Shown piece after piece: positions 1-8,474 of a stretch of DNA of 64,000 bases; positions within the stretch are counted from its first letter, which is position 1; every line of letters starts with the position of its first letter. The notes under the pieces were generated by a model. It had not been told where the DNA came from. It saw only the letters and a list, made by a program, of their open reading frames with translations, and ran no database searches. Made by a program: the position numbers and the translations under genes. The DNA is taken from assembly GCF_012985465.1 (NCBI RefSeq), contig NZ_JAAQWN010000006.1:62001-126000 (forward strand), written 5' to 3'. This DNA is from Pseudomonas sp. WS 5079. GTDB lineage: Bacteria; Pseudomonadota; Gammaproteobacteria; Pseudomonadales; Pseudomonadaceae.

Positions 1-1
1 G

Positions 2-76
2 GTGGCCATCGAACTAGGCGTTGCCAAGCGCACACTTTATTACCGGATGAAACAACTGGAAATATCACTGACCTGA
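2..76 (+). CDS. hrpS: HrpR/HrpS-type sigma-54 activator, C-terminal end only
   Basis: The window opens inside this gene; only the last 24 codons are present, ending at TGA 74-76. The visible peptide, VAIELGVAKRTLYYRMKQLE and four more residues, has the helix-turn-helix pattern of a Fis-type DNA-binding tail as found at the end of NtrC-family enhancer-binding proteins. In P. syringae the hrpR/hrpS activators lie directly upstream of hrpA, the same position as here. They are known to drive sigma-54 transcription of hrpL, and a sigma-54 promoter is visible before hrpL in this window. HrpR and HrpS cannot be told apart from this fragment. Confidence 0.75.
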   Translation: MAIELGVAKRTLYYRMKQLEISLT

Positions 77-148
77 GTACCTTGCACAACTCACCCGCAC
101 GGCGCTGAAAAAGTTACACCTTTTGAAATACACCCTCCAGAAACACGT

Positions 149-176
149 GGAACGCATACATCTTCTGCGCCACATA
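149..176 (+). promoter_or_regulatory. hrp box (HrpL promoter) for the hrpA operon
   Basis: GGAACG at 149-154, a 15-nt spacer, then CCACATA at 170-176. This matches the HrpL consensus GGAACC-N15/16-CCACNNA with one mismatch in the first half. It lies about 90 bp upstream of the hrpA start. Confidence 0.85.
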
Positions 177-266
177 AATCATGGAACAGCGAAACTGGAT
201 GTGACACACCACCTCTCAGGATCGCCCTATTCCAGTGAGATCAACGTTAAGTACGGAGTAAAAAAT

Positions 267-467
267 ATGAGTATCGGTTCTATTGGCTCTTCCGGATCTA
301 ACCCTTACGGCAGCGGCGCTGGTGGTATGAGTGTAGAACAGGCCGACGCGGGCCTTGAAGCCGCAGAAGCAAAAAAGAGGGCAGATGGTGTGAAAAACGC
401 TTGGAAAACTGCGGAGAACCAAAATACCGCAGGTATAAAAACAGCCGCTGACGCACTCCGTTTGTAA
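267..467 (+). CDS. hrpA: HrpA-like type III pilin
   Basis: Small secreted protein of 66 residues, expected to polymerise into the extracellular Hrp pilus. It starts at ATG 267, the only sensible start between the hrp box at 149-176 and the body of the protein; the longer reading upstream would begin before the promoter. The N-terminus is rich in Ser, Gly and Ile with no classical signal peptide, as in type III secreted pilins. The C-terminal half is Ala-rich and predicted helical, ending in ADALRL. Pilin sequences diverge quickly, so the call leans on size, composition, hrp box and position ahead of hrpB/hrcJ. Confidence 0.75.
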   Translation: MSIGSIGSSGSNPYGSGAGGMSVEQADAGLEAAEAKKRADGVKNAWKTAENQNTAGIKTAADALRL

Positions 468-485
468 TCAGTCCGGCAGCCCTCT

Positions 486-516
486 GGCCTTCCTGGTGCT
501 TGATAGCGGGAAGGCC
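486..516 (+). terminator. Stem-loop after hrpA (possible attenuator)
   Basis: GGCCTTCC at 486-493 pairs perfectly with GGAAGGCC at 509-516 around a 15-nt loop. No T-tract follows, so it may protect the abundant pilin message or attenuate read-through into hrpB rather than terminate fully. Confidence 0.5.
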
Positions 517-570
517 ACTTAAAGTCTGCGCTACACCTCCCCTCCTGAGTACTTACGTAATAGGCGCCAT

Positions 571-936
571 ATGTTTATAGGAAGAGTAAGTTCTTTTGAA
601 GAGGATAATCTTGCTGGCGCTGCAAGCGCACAAGATTCATCTGTCTCTAGTACCGACGTGAACTTTTTTGCCTCAATCATGGCACCGTCAATGCCGGCAA
701 ATTCGGCGACAACTTATACGACGCCACAAAGTATGCTTTCCGAGGCATCAGGCAAACTATCCTCCGTAACCCAACGCATGACCAAAAGTCTGCGTGCCCT
801 GAGTGGCGACGATAAGTTTGACGAAGCGCGCAAATACCCGGACCAACTGTCCGATACGCTATTGCTCACGCATTTACTCGTCAAGAGTGTCGGTAAAACC
901 GCACAATGCGTGGATAAAATCTGCAATCTTCAGTAG
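571..936 (+). CDS. hrpB: HrpB, type III inner-rod family protein
   Basis: A 121-residue protein at the hrpB position between pilin and hrcJ. HrpB of the Hrp1 class corresponds to the SctI inner rod that lines the needle base. The N-terminal half is Ser/Ala-rich and low in complexity; the C-terminal half (about 80-121) is helical and polar, ending in KICNLQ, the usual layout of SctI proteins whose C-terminus polymerises. There is no strong Shine-Dalgarno before ATG 571. It is six bases from hrcJ, so probably cotranscribed. The family assignment is by position, size and weak similarity. Confidence 0.7.
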   Translation: MFIGRVSSFEEDNLAGAASAQDSSVSSTDVNFFASIMAPSMPANSATTYTTPQSMLSEASGKLSSVTQRMTKSLRALSGDDKFDEARKYPDQLSDTLLLTHLLVKSVGKTAQCVDKICNLQ

Positions 937-942
937 ATAAAC

Positions 943-1737
943 ATGACTCGCACCCTGCGTATTGTATTAGTTCTAGCGTTTTCATTTATGCTCAATGCCT
1001 GTAGTGAACGTATCGAACTTCACCGTCAACTCTCTGAGCAGGAAGCCAACGAGGTCCTCGCAGAGTTGGCAGACAAACATATACGCGCCAGCAAAGTTCC
1101 CGCCAAAGACGGTGTTGTCGTGATGGTCAACGCATCCGACATCGGACGCGCCGTACGTACCCTGGATGCAGTGGGATTGCCCAAGGCCGCCCGCGCCACC
1201 ATGGGCGAGACGTTCCGCAAGGAAGGGGTCATCTCGACCCCGCTTGAGGAACGGGCGCGCTATATCTATGCCTTGTCCCAGGAGCTGGAAACAACGCTGT
1301 CGAACATCGACGGAGTCATCGTCGCCCGGGTACACGTGGTGTTGCCCGAGCGAGTCGCACCGGGTGAACCGGTGCAACCCGCCTCCGCATCGGTGTTCAT
1401 CAAACACGATCCCCGGCTCGACCCCGACAACATCCAGGCCCGTGTGCGCCGGCTGGTTGCCAGCAGTATCCCTGGCATGACCAACACCGCCGAAAACCCG
1501 CAAAAATTGACCGTGGTATTCGTCCCGGCAACGGCCTACATGGAGCAGCAACGCCTGGCCTATTTCGGTCCATTCCTGGTTCCCGGGGACGACATTGGAT
1601 TTTGGCGGGCCAGTATCACATTCACCCTGATCGTTTTGGTGCTGCTGATTATCGCTGTAACGTTCTGGCGGATCCGAGGCCAGCGCGTACTGCCGCCGCC
1701 ACCCCCTAACGCCCCGGCCCACGCGCCCGATGAGTAA
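943..1737 (+). CDS. hrcJ: HrcJ, inner-membrane ring lipoprotein (SctJ)
   Basis: 264 residues. A lipoprotein signal peptide ends at the lipobox L-N-A-C with Cys20 as the acylation site, followed by the typical SctJ periplasmic opening ERIELHRQLSEQEANEVLAEL. The ring-building motifs follow, including the conserved VARVHVVLPER stretch near residue 130. A C-terminal transmembrane helix (about 220-245) and a short basic, Pro-rich cytoplasmic tail complete the family plan. It forms the inner-membrane ring with HrpQ. The stop overlaps the start of hrpD by 8 bases, implying coupled translation. Confidence 0.95.
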   Translation: MTRTLRIVLVLAFSFMLNACSERIELHRQLSEQEANEVLAELADKHIRASKVPAKDGVVVMVNASDIGRAVRTLDAVGLPKAARATMGETFRKEGVISTPLEERARYIYALSQELETTLSNIDGVIVARVHVVLPERVAPGEPVQPASASVFIKHDPRLDPDNIQARVRRLVASSIPGMTNTAENPQKLTVVFVPATAYMEQQRLAYFGPFLVPGDDIGFWRASITFTLIVLVLLIIAVTFWRIRGQRVLPPPPPNAPAHAPDE

Positions 1738-2287
1738 CCTGGCTTGGGTCCAGTGGTGGGCAACCCCCTGGATGTATTCGCGTGAAGATTGGAGAGCGGC
1801 TGATGAACACCCTGCGCTGAATGGGCTGTATCGCAGTCGGCATTCATGGGTAGGCAAGATATACGGCATCGCCCCCTGCCTGCCTCCCCCGCCCCAGCCC
1901 ACCCTGCTTCAATTGGCGCTCGCCTCGCCGGACCAACTGGACCTGGTGCTGGCATTGGTCGACAGCACGTGTCGCCCGAGCCACGCCAGCCTATTGAATG
2001 AAAGCCTCCTCCAGTGGTGCAACCGACTCTCCAAGGCGTTGCCTGCAGATATGTTGTTGCCCGATGACGACCCCCTGCAATTACTACGAACCTGGGTCAG
2101 CCCGCCAACCTGGCAGAGAATCAGATTGAGGTTTTCTCGCAGGCGCGTCTTGGAGCTGGAGAAAAACGCCCTTTCGCTGGGCGACTCGTACAGTCGCCTC
2201 GATACCCTTTGGCACGCCGTAGTCTGGCGGATTGCAACGATCAACAGCGACGGTAAAGCGCCTTATGCCAAGGACCATGGAGACTGA
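1730..2287 (+). CDS. hrpD: HrpD, type III accessory protein (SctK-like)
   Basis: 185 residues, starting at an ATG inside the end of hrcJ. It occupies the place between hrcJ and hrpE that hrpD holds in P. syringae, matching the sorting-platform adaptor (SctK/OrgA class) position in other systems. Tryptophan-rich N-terminus (WVQWWATPWMYSRED) and a long helical middle; no signal peptide and no membrane segment, consistent with a cytoplasmic part. The role as rotor adaptor is inferred from gene order and family knowledge, not from visible catalytic features. Confidence 0.7.
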   Translation: MSNLAWVQWWATPWMYSREDWRAADEHPALNGLYRSRHSWVGKIYGIAPCLPPPPQPTLLQLALASPDQLDLVLALVDSTCRPSHASLLNESLLQWCNRLSKALPADMLLPDDDPLQLLRTWVSPPTWQRIRLRFSRRRVLELEKNALSLGDSYSRLDTLWHAVVWRIATINSDGKAPYAKDHGD

Positions 2288-2292
2288 AAACG

Positions 2293-2883
2293 ATGTTTTG
2301 CCGACATAAAATCGACTTGCCCAAAGGTGCCGCTGCCACTCCCGAAACCCTGATCCCCCGCGAAACGCTGGCGGGTTATGCCCAGGCCAACACTGTGTTG
2401 GAACACGCCAAGGCCCAGGCCAGGAAATTGCTGAAGTTGGCAGAAAAGCAGCGTGAAAAGCTCCTGGAACAGGCCGGCCTTGAGATCTGGCAACGTGCCG
2501 ATGCGCAGTTCAAACGCTGGGAAGTCGAGCGCCAGGCGATGTACGACAACCTTGAGCGCTATGCCTCGTCTATCGCCAACCAGGCTATTGATCTGCTGCT
2601 CGAAGAAACGCCCCCAGCACAACGCATGGCGGCCCTGATCAAGCAATTGATGGCAAGCCAGGTTCCGCTGGTCAAGGCGGCTTTGCTATGCCATCCACAG
2701 GAACTGGAAGCCGCCAGGCACTTCCTGGCCGGCCACAACAATACGCTCTGGGCGTTGCGTGCTGACGATACGGTCAAACCTCAAACACTGCTGCTACAGA
2801 CCGAAGAGGGAGACTTCTGTATCGGCTGGGCCGCCATGCGCGATAGTTTCCAGGAACAAAGCGACAAGTTCTTGGGCAGCTGA
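2293..2883 (+). CDS. hrpE: HrpE, stator of the export ATPase (SctL)
   Basis: 196 residues, preceded by a good GGAG Shine-Dalgarno 10 bases ahead of ATG. Residues about 30-100 form a long Ala/Glu/Lys/Gln-rich helix with coiled-coil character, as in the FliH/SctL stator that holds two copies against the ATPase. The C-terminal globular part (about 110-196) ends in a region resembling the HrcN-binding domain. It should partner HrcN and HrcQ in the cytoplasmic sorting platform. The next operon, with its own hrp box, starts 42 bases after this stop. Confidence 0.85.
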   Translation: MFCRHKIDLPKGAAATPETLIPRETLAGYAQANTVLEHAKAQARKLLKLAEKQREKLLEQAGLEIWQRADAQFKRWEVERQAMYDNLERYASSIANQAIDLLLEETPPAQRMAALIKQLMASQVPLVKAALLCHPQELEAARHFLAGHNNTLWALRADDTVKPQTLLLQTEEGDFCIGWAAMRDSFQEQSDKFLGS

Positions 2884-2924
2884 TTTTAAACACGCATATG
2901 TATCCAAAATAAATGGCTACATCT

Positions 2925-2952
2925 GGAACCAATTCGAAATACAAACCACAGA
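2925..2952 (+). promoter_or_regulatory. hrp box for the hrpF-hrpG-hrcC-hrpT-hrpV operon
   Basis: GGAACC at 2925-2930, 15-nt spacer, CCACAGA at 2946-2952: a perfect match to the HrpL consensus. It is 25 bp from the hrpF start and separates the secretin operon from the hrpA operon. Confidence 0.92.
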
Positions 2953-2977
2953 GAGGAAACACAAAAGGAGCGAAGCC

Positions 2978-3196
2978 ATGAACTACTACGAAGGTTATAG
3001 AGCACGACTTGTACAGGATGCGAAGCTCACTAGAAACGATGTCCGCGACTTGATGGAAGACAACTCTGGATCTGAGGAAGATATGGCTTTGTTCTACGAA
3101 CTGCTGAGGAAGAATCGCAAATCCGAATACGTTTACACCGAGCATATTAGAGCCAGGCATATGCTGCTCAAGTCTGGCCTGGACAGCGGGCAGTAA
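2978..3196 (+). CDS. hrpF: HrpF, small type III chaperone-like protein
   Basis: 72 residues, close to the usual HrpF length. The start at ATG 2978 is set by the hrp box just upstream and by AAAGGAG about 8 bases ahead of it. It is an acidic, entirely helical, soluble protein (MNYYEGYRARLVQDAKLTRN onward). In P. syringae HrpF pairs with HrpG and is linked to secretion of the pilin HrpA; that role is taken from the family. It is the first gene of the operon leading to the secretin. Confidence 0.8.
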   Translation: MNYYEGYRARLVQDAKLTRNDVRDLMEDNSGSEEDMALFYELLRKNRKSEYVYTEHIRARHMLLKSGLDSGQ

Positions 3197-3197
3197 A

Positions 3198-3590
3198 TTG
3201 AAGGAGCTACTTTGCAACTGGTTGAACAGCCGCACTGAAGAACTAATACTGTTTGAGGATGACGACGAAATAATCCTCAGCCGCGGTTCTGACACCCTGT
3301 TACTGCGCGTCCAACTGACCTCAAGCCGGCCTGACAAATCACACCTCCACACCTGGATGCGCCTGGGCAATGCAAGCCTGAGTCACTTTCAGGGAGCGCT
3401 CGCCCAGGCGCCTGCAACGGGTGTGCTCTGGCTCGTCCAGTGTCTACCGCACAGCGCCGGCGAAAAGCATCTATTGGACAGTCTCGAAGCCCTGCTCAAC
3501 CAGCGCGATACCTGGCGCGCAATGATTACGCGCCTCACAAAACCAACCCCAAGGTTCCAGCCCACGTCACTCCGATCGCTGCCGCACTAA
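3198..3590 (+). CDS. hrpG: HrpG, type III chaperone/regulatory protein
   Basis: About 130 residues. No ATG fits: the frame opens with TTG 3198, directly after the hrpF stop, while a clear AAGGAG at 3201-3206 would better serve the in-frame TTG at 3222, so the true start is uncertain by eight codons. In P. syringae HrpG acts as an anti-anti-activator by binding HrpV and freeing HrpS; hrpV lies at the end of this same operon. The fold resembles a class IB-like chaperone: acidic, with FEDDDEIILSR and a region rich in Leu and Trp. No membrane segments. Confidence 0.75.
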   Translation: MKELLCNWLNSRTEELILFEDDDEIILSRGSDTLLLRVQLTSSRPDKSHLHTWMRLGNASLSHFQGALAQAPATGVLWLVQCLPHSAGEKHLLDSLEALLNQRDTWRAMITRLTKPTPRFQPTSLRSLPH

Positions 3591-3604
3591 TCAGGGAACG
3601 CTCC

Positions 3605-5746
3605 ATGTATAACAAAAACCACAAGCGCACTTGCTTGCGCGCCGTCTCGCCTGCATCCCCCCAAAAAAGCCGCCGTTGGTGCTGCCTGCTGGTGCTGCCC
3701 TGGTTGCTGGCGCCCTTGCAGAGCCCCCTCGCCGCTATCCCCGCCGAATGGAAAAACACCGCATACGCCTATGAAGCCGAACATAAGCCAGTGCGCGATG
3801 TACTGGAGGATTTCGCCCAGACCTTTGGCACGCAATTGCAGATCGACGGCCTGCTGGAGGGCAACGTCAATGGCAAGATACGCGCCAACACCCCGCAGTC
3901 GATGCTCGACAGGCTGGGGGTAGAACACCGCTTCCAGTGGTACATGTACAACAACACGCTGTACATCAGCACCCTGGACCAGCAAGAGTCCGCGCGCCTC
4001 GAGGTGTCCGCCGAGACCGTGGCTGACTTGAAGCAGGCATTGACCGATATTGGCCTGCTCGATAGCCGTTTTGGCTGGGGCGAACTGCCCGACGATGGCG
4101 TGGTGCTGGTCTCAGGCCCCAAGCGCTATATCGAGCAGATCAAGAACTTCAGCAGCCAGCGTAAATCTCCCGACGAAAAACAGAGCGTGCTGACGTTCCC
4201 GCTCAAGTTCGCCAACGCGGCGGACCGCCCGATTGATTACCGTGGCGAAAAGCTGGTCATCCCGGGGGTTGCCAGCATGTTGCGCGGGTTATTGGAGCCT
4301 CGCGATGCCTCGGCACTGTCGTCAATGAACCCACGCCCCACCTCGTCATCGCAGCCTTCGCCCATAACCCCGATCCTGCCCCGCCTGGGCAACCCGATGC
4401 TGGACCAGATGCTCGGCTCGCAAGCGTCCCTGGGGCAGACGGGGCCAAGCATGGCGCTCACATCCCGGGCACCGCCTGCCCGAGGCAAGATCCGTGTCGA
4501 GGCCGATGTGCGTAACAACGCGGTATTGATCTATGACCTGCCAGAGCGCCAGGCAATGTACCGCGAACTGATCGCTCAACTCGATGTGGCACGCAAGCTG
4601 GTGGAGATAGACGCCATCATCCTTGATATCGAGCGCACGCAACTGCGCGAGTTCGGGGTCAACTGGGGCTTTCAGAACAGTCGCTTTCGCGCCGGTGTGA
4701 ACATGGCGCCCGGCACCTCCGCGCAAATATCGATCGAGAACCGTGACCGCTTCTACGCCGACATCCGGGCCCTGGAGGCCAAGGGACTGGCGACCATGGT
4801 GTCCAACCCGTCAGTGTTGACCCTGGAAAACCAGCCGGCGGTGATTGACTTCAATCGCACCCAGTACCTGACCGCCGGCGTCGAAAACGCAACCATCTTG
4901 CCCATCACCGTGGGCACCAGTTTCCAGGTGGTGCCGCGGGTCATCACCTCGCGCGGCAGCCACCAGGTCTATCTGGCGGTGGATATCGAGGACGGCAACT
5001 TCGACGAGTCCAACCCTGAGCGCATCGGCCCCGATGTGCGCCGGGGCAAGGTCAGCACCCAGGCGGTGATGGCTGAAAAACGCTCGCTGGTGGTCGGCGG
5101 GTTCCATGTCACCGAAAGCGCCGACCAGAAAAACAAAGTGCCGGTACTGGGGGATATTCCCTTGCTGGGCAAGGCGCTGTTTTCTTCAACCCAGCGCAAA
5201 AACAACCGGCGTGAACGCCTGTTTATCCTGACCCCACGGGTAATCGGCGACCAGGCCGACCCGTCACGCTACTTGCCCCAGGACGACCAGGTGGAACTGC
5301 AAGCAGCCCTCAAGCCGCTGGCCAGGCGCTATGCCGGGCACCCGCCGGTGATCAAGCGCAGCGAGATCACCAGCGCCCTCGCCCACCTCGTCACCGGCCA
5401 GGTACCCGATGCGTTCAAGGCCGCGCCCATGCCCCTGGGCCTGAACACCTTGTGCAACCCTCGCGAGTTGCTGGCGCTCAATACCGAACGCAGCCAGTGG
5501 TACGCCGGCCCGCAGTTCAACGTGGCGGTGGTGGTGATGCGCAACCAGTTCAAACGCAACGTGCGCATCGATGAAAACGAATGCAGCAACGCCCAGACCC
5601 TGGCCGTCAGCGTCTGGCCACGGGCCTGGCTCAAGCCGGGCGAAGAGGCTGAGGTGTTCATCGCCATGCGCCCGGTGGTCAAGGATGAACACATCGGTAT
5701 CTCCCGCCCGTCCCTGCTCACCCCAACACGGAAGACTGCGCCATGA
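3605..5746 (+). CDS. hrcC: HrcC, type III outer-membrane secretin (SctC)
   Basis: 713 residues from ATG 3605, chosen because a basic N-terminus and hydrophobic core (WCCLLVLPWLLAPL) then form a normal Sec signal peptide; the open frame upstream overlaps hrpG. N-terminal N0/N1/N3 ring domains are followed by the secretin barrel domain (about 390-590), including VPVLGDIPLLGKALFSS and the closing FILTPRVI. It forms the outer-membrane channel. The C-terminal about 110 residues may bind the lipoprotein HrpT encoded next. Stop and the hrpT start overlap (ATGA). Confidence 0.95.
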   Translation: MYNKNHKRTCLRAVSPASPQKSRRWCCLLVLPWLLAPLQSPLAAIPAEWKNTAYAYEAEHKPVRDVLEDFAQTFGTQLQIDGLLEGNVNGKIRANTPQSMLDRLGVEHRFQWYMYNNTLYISTLDQQESARLEVSAETVADLKQALTDIGLLDSRFGWGELPDDGVVLVSGPKRYIEQIKNFSSQRKSPDEKQSVLTFPLKFANAADRPIDYRGEKLVIPGVASMLRGLLEPRDASALSSMNPRPTSSSQPSPITPILPRLGNPMLDQMLGSQASLGQTGPSMALTSRAPPARGKIRVEADVRNNAVLIYDLPERQAMYRELIAQLDVARKLVEIDAIILDIERTQLREFGVNWGFQNSRFRAGVNMAPGTSAQISIENRDRFYADIRALEAKGLATMVSNPSVLTLENQPAVIDFNRTQYLTAGVENATILPITVGTSFQVVPRVITSRGSHQVYLAVDIEDGNFDESNPERIGPDVRRGKVSTQAVMAEKRSLVVGGFHVTESADQKNKVPVLGDIPLLGKALFSSTQRKNNRRERLFILTPRVIGDQADPSRYLPQDDQVELQAALKPLARRYAGHPPVIKRSEITSALAHLVTGQVPDAFKAAPMPLGLNTLCNPRELLALNTERSQWYAGPQFNVAVVVMRNQFKRNVRIDENECSNAQTLAVSVWPRAWLKPGEEAEVFIAMRPVVKDEHIGISRPSLLTPTRKTAP

Positions 5747-5946
5747 AACAACCACTCGCCGGCATCACCCTCTTCGCACTGGCTCTGTTGATGGGCGGTT
5801 GTACACCAACGTGCAAAGGTGACTCCTGTTCACGGCCACAATCGAGCGCCGGCAAGCTGGTGGTCTGGTGGCCGCCGCAGATGCGGGTCGAACCCGGCCC
5901 CTCGGGCGAAAGGGCCGATTACCAGACGATCTCGCTGGAGCAATGA
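5743..5946 (+). CDS. hrpT: HrpT, small outer-membrane lipoprotein
   Basis: 67 residues. The signal peptide ends in LLMGGC with Cys20 as lipid attachment site. In P. syringae HrpT is a lipoprotein needed for HrcC function, probably as its pilotin. The first codon overlaps the hrcC stop by 4 bases and the stop overlaps the hrpV start by 4 bases, so all three are translationally coupled. The mature part is short, Cys-containing (CTPTCKGDSC) and otherwise featureless. Confidence 0.85.
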   Translation: MKQPLAGITLFALALLMGGCTPTCKGDSCSRPQSSAGKLVVWWPPQMRVEPGPSGERADYQTISLEQ

Positions 5947-6314
5947 CAAGCATGGGATTGCCCGACGAGGGTGCGCGTCGCCAGGTACTCCTGGACAACC
6001 TGGTAAGCGGCAATGCCGCCTACCAGTCGCTGTGTCCGGGCATTGGCCTATGCCGTCTGAATGCCGGGCGCCAAGCTGGCCTGGCCTTGCAGATTGCACC
6101 TGAGGCGTTGCAGCCTGGCCAGTTGGACCAGGTGCTGAAGCGGCGCTTTGCCCACGCGATCGGGTTCGATGGCTGCTTTGTCTATCTCGATGGCAAGGGC
6201 AGCCTGGTGATCTGGCATGCATGGTCGCCAAAAGGCCATTCGCACGATGACATCGTCAGCCGGCTGCTCTCCCTGGCCAGGCTCGAGGCCCTGGATGTGC
6301 ACCGCGCGCCCTAG
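5943..6314 (+). CDS. hrpV: HrpV, negative regulator of the hrp regulon
   Basis: 123 residues from the ATG that overlaps the hrpT stop (ATGA); the longer upstream frame is rejected because it runs through hrpT. In P. syringae HrpV binds HrpS and represses hrpL transcription until titrated by HrpG; with hrpG in the same operon that feedback pair is kept here. No signal peptide; a mixed alpha/beta chaperone-like fold is plausible. Its last 4 bases overlap the end of hrcU on the other strand, so the two arms of the cluster meet with no spacer. Confidence 0.8.
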   Translation: MTSMGLPDEGARRQVLLDNLVSGNAAYQSLCPGIGLCRLNAGRQAGLALQIAPEALQPGQLDQVLKRRFAHAIGFDGCFVYLDGKGSLVIWHAWSPKGHSHDDIVSRLLSLARLEALDVHRAP

Positions 6315-7408
6315 CGGCGCGCCAACTCCGGCAGCTCCAGGGTCTGGCGCTTGGCCTCATCATCCAGCTCACGCAAGGTGCGATAGATCAACGCCACCGC
6401 CTGCAAGGTCTCCCGCGGGATCGGCGCGCCCAACTTGCGTTCATACAACATGCGCGCCAACCACACACACTGGATCACCGGCACATCAGCAGCCTTGGCC
6501 CGGCCAATCAGTTTGCGGGCCTGGGCATCCGTGCCCTTGTCGACCAACATGGGCAGCGGCGTCTTGCCAGGCCTGTAGTACAGCGCCACGGCATAGTGCG
6601 TCGGGTTGACCACCAGCATGTCGGACTCTTCAAGCTTGGGCAGCTTGACCTTGGGTTCTTCCTGGGCGAGTTGATAGGCCAGGGAGCGGCGCTGGCCCTT
6701 GACGTGAGGATCGCCCTCCATGTCTTTGTACTCCTTGACCACCTCCACCTGGGTCATACGCATGCGCTTGGCAAAGAAGTACTTCTGCATGGCCAGGTCG
6801 ACCAGCGCGAGCACCAGCAGCAGCCCGAGGCAGGCGTGCAGCAAATGGCGGAACAAGGTAATCAGCGCCACGATGTAGCTTTGCAGGTCGCTGGTGGCGA
6901 GGTTGATCAGCACCCCCAAGGACGGGGTGATCACCACATACAGAATCAACGAGAGCAGCAATGCCTTGGCGAGCCCCATCAACAGGTTGATCACTGACTG
7001 GGCAGAAAACATCTGCTTGACCTGATTGAGCGGGTTGAGGCGATTGAAGTCCGGCTTCAAGCTCTCCGGAGCGAACAAAAAACCGAACTGCAGCCAACTG
7101 CTCATCAGCTTCACGGCAATCGCTACCCCACACATCAACAGGCCGAACGAAAAAAACACCACCAGGCCGTCCATCAACACTTCTTCCAGGGCGCGAACAA
7201 ACGGTTGGCCAATGCGCGAAAACGGCAGCGCCATCAACTGCTGGAAGCGCTGCAGGCTGGTTTGGGCAGTAAACAGGGCGATCTCGCTGATCGCGGTAAG
7301 CACCAATAACTTGGCCACGTCCTGGCTCTGTGCGACCTGGCCTTTCTTGCGTTGGTCCTTGAGTTTCTTGGGGGTCGCCGCGTGTTTTTTCTCGCCTGAG
7401 TCACTCAT
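6311..7408 (-). CDS. hrcU: HrcU, export-gate switch protein (SctU)
   Basis: 365 residues from ATG 7408; the longer frame upstream is the shadow of hrcT. The opening GEKKHAATPKKLKDQRKKGQ is typical of SctU/FlhB, followed by four transmembrane helices (about 30-210). The cytoplasmic autocleavage motif NPTH is at residues 268-271, inside LVVNPTHYAVALYY. Self-cleavage between Asn and Pro switches substrate class, in concert with HrpP. The start overlaps the hrcT stop (ATGA). It ends the leftward operon. Confidence 0.95.
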   Translation of the reverse strand: MSDSGEKKHAATPKKLKDQRKKGQVAQSQDVAKLLVLTAISEIALFTAQTSLQRFQQLMALPFSRIGQPFVRALEEVLMDGLVVFFSFGLLMCGVAIAVKLMSSWLQFGFLFAPESLKPDFNRLNPLNQVKQMFSAQSVINLLMGLAKALLLSLILYVVITPSLGVLINLATSDLQSYIVALITLFRHLLHACLGLLLVLALVDLAMQKYFFAKRMRMTQVEVVKEYKDMEGDPHVKGQRRSLAYQLAQEEPKVKLPKLEESDMLVVNPTHYAVALYYRPGKTPLPMLVDKGTDAQARKLIGRAKAADVPVIQCVWLARMLYERKLGAPIPRETLQAVALIYRTLRELDDEAKRQTLELPELARR

Positions 7409-8193
7409 GACCCCACGCCCCCAATCATCACGCCCAGGGAGTGCTTGAGGTCGAGCAAAAGGCCCATGCGCCCGGCGATCAAATCTTCCAACAGGGGAAA
7501 GTACAGCAGTAAAAAGGCCAGGCCTGCCAGGCTCTTGGCCGGCATGGCCAGGGTCGACACCTGCAACTGCGGGCTGTAGAGCCCCAGCAGGGCAAAGCCG
7601 AACTCCAGCAGCAACAGCACCGCGATGAACGGCGCGGCGTAGAGCATCATGTGCACGAAGGTATCGCCGAGCAGGCCCAGGAACACGCTGAAGCCATTGA
7701 CTGCGGGCAGTGGCACCCAGGCCGTGGGTGGCCAGATCAGATAGCTGTCCCAAATCACCTGCGTCAACGCCCCCAGCCCGAGGGTAGTGATCAACAGAAA
7801 AATCGCCAACTGCTTGAACAGATGCCCGACCGGCGTGGCATCCGGCCCCAGCGAGGGGTTGAGTTGCCCGCCCGCCAAGGCGCCTCGCTGGTTATCGAGC
7901 AACGCGCCGACCGACTCGACCATCCAGAACGGCATGAACAGCAACACCCCCAGCAACAGGCCCAGGGCCGCTTCCTTGAGCACCAGCCCGGCAAGCAGCA
8001 GCGCCGAGTAATCCTTGCCCATCAACGCGGCATGGATGCCGGGCGTGGGGAACAAGGCCAGCACCATCACAATCGTATGCCGGGTCATGCCGCGCACATG
8101 CTGGAAACAAAACGCCGGCACCAGGAACATGCACGGGTAGATGCGGGCCATGCTGATCAGCAGGCTGGGCAAAAATTCCAGATAAAGGAGCAA
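7405..8193 (-). CDS. hrcT: HrcT, export-gate membrane protein (SctT)
   Basis: 262 residues with about six to eight hydrophobic segments covering most of the length, the SctT/FliR pattern. It contains the family's VESVGALLDNQRGA motif near residue 90. Together with HrcR and HrcS it builds the conical export gate in the inner membrane. It is followed by hrcU with a 4-base overlap and preceded by hrcS at 10 bases. Confidence 0.95.
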   Translation of the reverse strand: MLLYLEFLPSLLISMARIYPCMFLVPAFCFQHVRGMTRHTIVMVLALFPTPGIHAALMGKDYSALLLAGLVLKEAALGLLLGVLLFMPFWMVESVGALLDNQRGALAGGQLNPSLGPDATPVGHLFKQLAIFLLITTLGLGALTQVIWDSYLIWPPTAWVPLPAVNGFSVFLGLLGDTFVHMMLYAAPFIAVLLLLEFGFALLGLYSPQLQVSTLAMPAKSLAGLAFLLLYFPLLEDLIAGRMGLLLDLKHSLGVMIGGVGS

Positions 8194-8203
8194 AGGCTGT
8201 TCC

Positions 8204-8467
8204 TCAGTTCAGTGCCGAGCGGGCAATCATGTCGAAGGTCATATTGATCAGTTGAATCAACTCCACGCCGATCCAGCGCCCGGTCAATATCAGGGTTATG
8301 CCGACGGCAACCAGCTTGACCCCAAAGGGCAAGGTCTGGTCCTGTACCTGCATCAGGGCCTGCACCAGGGACGTCATCACCCCGACAATCACCGCGACGA
8401 TCAGCGGCGGCGCCGAGAGCACCACCACCAGCAGCATGCCCTGCTTGAACAGCACGATCGGTTCCAT
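8204..8467 (-). CDS. hrcS: HrcS, export-gate membrane protein (SctS)
   Basis: 87 residues, the standard SctS/FliQ size, with two transmembrane helices (about 12-36 and 50-72). The connecting loop carries VMTSLVQALMQVQDQTLPFG, the best-conserved part of the family. It sits between hrcR (7 bases away) and hrcT in the invariant R-S-T-U order. Confidence 0.95.
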   Translation of the reverse strand: MEPIVLFKQGMLLVVVLSAPPLIVAVIVGVMTSLVQALMQVQDQTLPFGVKLVAVGITLILTGRWIGVELIQLINMTFDMIARSALN

Positions 8468-8474
8468 AGATCAC

